Source of the DNA: Candidatus Iainarchaeum sp. | GTDB taxonomy: Archaea; Iainarchaeota; Iainarchaeia; Iainarchaeales; JAAZKV01 | Direction: 5' to 3' | Assembly: GCA_028702895.1 (NCBI GenBank) | Contig: JAQVNZ010000004.1 | Coordinates: 1-42,242, forward strand | DNA length: 42,242 nucleotides | Shown here: piece after piece, positions 40,501 through 42,242 of the stretch | Layout of the letters: the number at the start of each line of letters is the position of its first letter | Position numbering within the stretch: position 1 is the stretch's first letter | The notes under the pieces: model-generated | The model's input: the letters and a program-made list of their open reading frames with translations, nothing else | The model's database searches: none | Told to the model about the DNA's origin: nothing | Program-made: the position numbers and the translations under genes

Positions 40501-41474
40501 CAAAATCAAAAAGTTCAAACATAAAATCAGAAATAAATTATTCTTATGAAAATGGTTTGCTTAAAGAAATAGATTTTGGTGATTCAAAAACAACTTTTAA
40601 TTATGCTGGTAACACACTTGAAAATGTTGTTTATGAATCTAGTGGAAACGATGTTCTTACAGAAGAATTTGATTACTTGGAAAATAAACTTTCACAAATT
40701 TTATACAAAGTGAATGGAGAAATAATTTCAGACATAAATTATATTAAAAATCAGAATTATTTTGAAGTAAAAAATTCACTTTATTCGCAAAAATTTAATT
40801 TAATAAATAATCAAGTAACAAAGATAGAAAATTCTTCTTTTGATTCTAATGGTGATTTAGTGACTATAAATACTGATTTTGAGTATTCTAAATATTACAC
40901 TTATATTACAAGTGATGGTTATACTAACACTTGCTTTATGGGGATTTGTTTTATTGATGAACTTTTAAATAGTATTACTACTTCTGCTAAGTGTGTTGAT
41001 TATTATTCTGATTCTGCGCAAGTGAATGATTTTGATAAATTTGTTTTAGTAATAAATGGGCTTGATGAAAACAAAAATAATTTTGTGATTAGAGAAGATG
41101 TTGATAAAAGCAAAATAAGTAATATGGTGTCAGTAAAAGTTCCAATAAATTCAGATTTAAATTTGTTTTTAGAATTAAATGGTGTACCGTCAGATCCAAT
41201 AATAACTGAACTAGGAAATGATTCAATTAATGTCTCTGATTTATTAGACTCTCCAAAAAATTGTTCAAACACTATGATTTCTTTTGGTGGATTTTCACTT
41301 GATAATTGTGCGGTTTATGCTCAAGATGAAAACAAGTTAATTAATTGTTTACTTGGAAGTGTTGGAATGTTTGATACAAATACAAGTGATTTAATTAATT
41401 TTATAAGCGGCCTTGATACAAATAATGCGTTAAAAGAAACTGTGATAAGTTTTATTGAAAATAGGTTTAAGTAA
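37551..41474 (+). CDS. Giant surface protein with lysozyme-like domain and YD/RHS-like repeats
   Basis: 1307 residues. Residues 1-95 are a cytoplasmic charged part; one membrane helix follows at about 102-122; the rest should be outside. Domains seen: beta-rich segments (155-390), of which 333-390 (IDPIHADLAPTKAILWNYNE and WFSVGSKT) recalls ZU5/FAM171-type domains (tentative); a Cys-rich stretch (507-557); and a helical domain at 560-815 that follows the lytic transglycosylase/goose-lysozyme plan: FHIDPRLVAAIALVEV with Glu600 as candidate catalytic residue, IGNMHIPF (653-660) where family members have G-x-M-Q-I, and LYNIGW (765-770) for the AYNAG motif. Residues about 900-1130 are YD/RHS-like strands (YSYENGLLKEIDFG and FDYLENKLSQILYK). 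The gene starts four bases after the acetate-CoA ligase stop. Binding or cutting a foreign cell wall is conceivable but unproven. Confidence 0.75.
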   Translation: MNSNQKEKILKAIKLGVNKFELIDAFDLEKDDLKELNDFYDIALKVKKSIESNNNFLTELYASEVDEEDYNLILNFFNKKKVFVKQKKLQINIKKGVKIILKNIGILIVLIFLTIILFFIFSNFFQIDFNFGNLDFSSINFNPLNIFLPNNQKEIIISGLIIGELTDFSKTKISVNGANLSSFDFNKNNFEIKVKCVDDFVIDFSLADFVPIHKQIDFCVNQKIGIFMTKISKFENIDLTKKNIVSNNSVSVDLNGADLVIFGKNISPKDAKISVTGFNPNNVEDLKYFPGELEGIDENGVKTSFVSFGFAKILATDSKGNKLDFKNENARISFSIDPIHADLAPTKAILWNYNEKKGIWEYVGVAIKNCDTKCVYDANLTKIGSWFSVGSKTTSQVNIAINGFDFSATNNRVDVAVAPTIVPSGTPTVNLNPNEKIENLSEIKTDMVCTKEEISGYDRKKIGDAYNDTVMDFVLTSNSKTLYIGKGVAQVVKDAEGNIVREIETDCTCTEDISTENRYLYDCDGYNENGYYDWCTRKWVSFSCAGAKVENAVNPYCKNYNDLENKIYEIYLNAYRDSILKYSTQFHIDPRLVAAIALVEVNNQFRDEYSNILHSRDAGGGFFSNLKKTIENGLGDIELKLKACLSDRSDLDIGNMHIPFEIAYIIFGADEKKASIILDTWNYPENIVNYKHLLESEPGFKELIESKISEKDFAKLYSSSNPVNLDGQVLVLTAYLAAQDQLWLNNPKSDFQRLSEQNLEAFGHLYNIGWKHFNPKENPKAVKMSSSSFSTIVDGEAYKTPQSFGKRFEMFYNSEKMAYFFSNDWNGMMPDFWGCGDGEDNLKKIRFAVEEVNSFNEWLNSVQPAKINLNNISGNFVLGVNKGNDDISIYDGVDLISGQIFYPINDFVYYSEVPSITEKLFGDLVVYDSFIVDQGGGYSIGNNDGLFKLANNSIIQKSGEKLIIQNGDSIFDFGEKVGNIYFITKSKSSNIKSEINYSYENGLLKEIDFGDSKTTFNYAGNTLENVVYESSGNDVLTEEFDYLENKLSQILYKVNGEIISDINYIKNQNYFEVKNSLYSQKFNLINNQVTKIENSSFDSNGDLVTINTDFEYSKYYTYITSDGYTNTCFMGICFIDELLNSITTSAKCVDYYSDSAQVNDFDKFVLVINGLDENKNNFVIREDVDKSKISNMVSVKVPINSDLNLFLELNGVPSDPIITELGNDSINVSDLLDSPKNCSNTMISFGGFSLDNCAVYAQDENKLINCLLGSVGMFDTNTSDLINFISGLDTNNALKETVISFIENRFK

Positions 41475-41483
41475 AATCAATTT

Positions 41484-41496
41484 GTTTATATTTATT
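41484..41496 (+). promoter_or_regulatory. TATA box of the dihydrouridine synthase gene
   Basis: GTTTATATTTATT centred about 26 bases before the ATG at 41515; leaderless start expected. Confidence 0.45.
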
Positions 41497-41514
41497 ATTT
41501 TGCATAATTTGTTT

Positions 41515-42242
41515 ATGAAAATTGATTCACTTAAAATTAAAGATGGGGCAATGCTTGCTCCAATGGCCGATTTTACAAATATTGCTTTTCGTTCTTTGTG
41601 TAAAGAGTATGGTTCAATTCTTACTTATACTGAATTAATTTCTTGCAAATCCATTATTTATAAAAATAAAAAAACTAAAAAAATGCTCAAAGTTAATGGA
41701 AAAGAAAAACCTGTTTTTTTACAATTGTTTGGAAATGATCCAAAAGATTTTTTTGACGCAATTTCTATTATAGAAAATGATAAAGAGTTAAATAATTTTG
41801 ATGGTTATGATTTGAATGCTGGGTGTAGTGTTCCTAAAGCAGTAAAAGGAAAATATGGTTGCTACATAATGCAGTTTCCTAAACTAGTTGGAGAAATTAT
41901 AAAAGAAATGAAACGTGCAACAAAAAAACCAATTACAATAAAAATGCGTTTAGGATTTGAAAAAGAAAATTTTGTAGAAGTCGCAAAACAAGCTCAAAAA
42001 GCAGGGGTTAGTGCTATTTGTTTGCATGCAAGATTAGGTTCGCAAGGGTATGGTGGGAAAGCAAATTGGGAAAAAATAAAAGAATTAAAAAAAAGTGTGG
42101 ATATTCTAGTAATTGGTAATGGGGATGTTAATACAATAGAAGATTATATTAAAATTAAAAAAGAAACAAATTGTGATTTTGTCATGATTGGGCACGTTTG
42201 CGGCCGGAACGCTGACAGGTGGCGAGGGTTTGCAAGCGGCCA
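41515..42242 (+). CDS. dus: tRNA-dihydrouridine synthase, 3'-truncated by the window end
   Basis: About 242 codons, open to the window edge. FMN-dependent reductase that makes dihydrouridine in tRNA. It shows the family order: MLAPMADFTNIAFR (13-26, FMN phosphate side), PVFLQLFGNDP, YDLNAGCSVPK with the catalytic Cys104 (usually GCP, here GCS), PITIKMRLGF, ICLHARLGSQGY, and the start of the FMN motif, VIGNGDVNT and DFVMIG. From about base 42192 the translation departs from the family: HVCGRNADRWRGFASG stands where R-G-A/x-x-G-N-P-W-I-F is expected, and the DNA turns abruptly GC-rich. The last 50 bases are therefore probably not native sequence; the true gene continues elsewhere. Confidence 0.88.
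   Translation, partial: MKIDSLKIKDGAMLAPMADFTNIAFRSLCKEYGSILTYTELISCKSIIYKNKKTKKMLKVNGKEKPVFLQLFGNDPKDFFDAISIIENDKELNNFDGYDLNAGCSVPKAVKGKYGCYIMQFPKLVGEIIKEMKRATKKPITIKMRLGFEKENFVEVAKQAQKAGVSAICLHARLGSQGYGGKANWEKIKELKKSVDILVIGNGDVNTIEDYIKIKKETNCDFVMIGHVCGRNADRWRGFASG

Noticed and set aside
1-42242. tRNA genes or C/D-box RNAs in the intergenic regions
   Set aside because: No cloverleaf-like GC-rich segments or paired C and D boxes were found by eye; a covariance-model scan would be decisive.

Overview
The window is very AT-rich and reads as archaeal, probably from a DPANN-type lineage. Evidence: archaeal-only families (ADP-forming acetyl-CoA synthetase, archaeal RecJ-like DHH protein, DtdA, the anhydromevalonate-phosphate route to isoprenoids, geranylgeranyl reductase), a class III (pilin-type) signal peptide, GGTGAT Shine-Dalgarno sequences, and many genes whose ATG lies about 26 bases after a TTTAAA/TATA box, as in leaderless archaeal transcripts. 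The phylum cannot be fixed from the sequence alone (Diapherotrites- or Woesearchaeota-like is a guess). No tRNA, rRNA, CRISPR array or insertion sequence was seen.

Layout. 1-5.0 kb: surface proteins (a truncated membrane-anchored protein, a 1276-residue coiled-coil lipoprotein, a small membrane protein). 5.3-10.5 kb: a PRC-barrel protein, a short RqcH/NEMF-like protein without the usual C-terminal half, geranylgeranyl reductase with its ferredoxin, an inactive-looking transglutaminase-fold protein and a coiled-coil protein. 10.5-27.3 kb: a DHH nuclease, then an almost unbroken isoprenoid block: prenyl diphosphate synthase, type 2 IPP isomerase, (pilin-like protein), FAD oxidoreductase plus HMG-CoA reductase, HMG-CoA synthase, thiolase, DUF35, mevalonate kinase, UbiX, UbiD-type decarboxylase, both phosphomevalonate dehydratase subunits, a small basic protein, isopentenyl phosphate kinase and a GNAT-like protein. 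27.4-31.5 kb: four-subunit pyruvate:ferredoxin oxidoreductase (porGDAB), the beta subunit split by a full-length LAGLIDADG intein. 31.7-37.5 kb: a histidine phosphatase, DtdA, a 50-residue protein, acetolactate synthase behind a leucine/valine-rich leader peptide, and ADP-forming acetyl-CoA synthetase. 37.5-42.2 kb: a 1307-residue membrane-anchored surface protein with a lysozyme-like domain and YD/RHS-like repeats, then a truncated dihydrouridine synthase.

How it fits together. Pyruvate is oxidised to acetyl-CoA by PorGDAB. Acetyl-CoA either yields acetate and ATP through the ADP-forming synthetase, or enters thiolase/HMG-CoA synthase/HMG-CoA reductase and the archaeal mevalonate route (mevalonate 5-phosphate, trans-anhydromevalonate 5-phosphate, isopentenyl phosphate, IPP, DMAPP, polyprenyl diphosphate); geranylgeranyl reductase with ferredoxin then saturates the lipid chains. 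Pyruvate also feeds acetolactate synthase. Three promoters in this network (FAD oxidoreductase-HMGR, HMGS, porG) share TCGTC elements about 14 bases upstream of a GTTTTTA-type TATA box, suggesting common control.

Most notable: a candidate archaeal leader-peptide attenuator in front of acetolactate synthase (33628-33756), the intein in the thiamine-diphosphate site of PorB, the lysozyme-like/YD-repeat surface protein, the complete isoprenoid block, a possible AUA start for HMG-CoA reductase, and an abrupt GC-rich last ~50 bases that look like an assembly junction.
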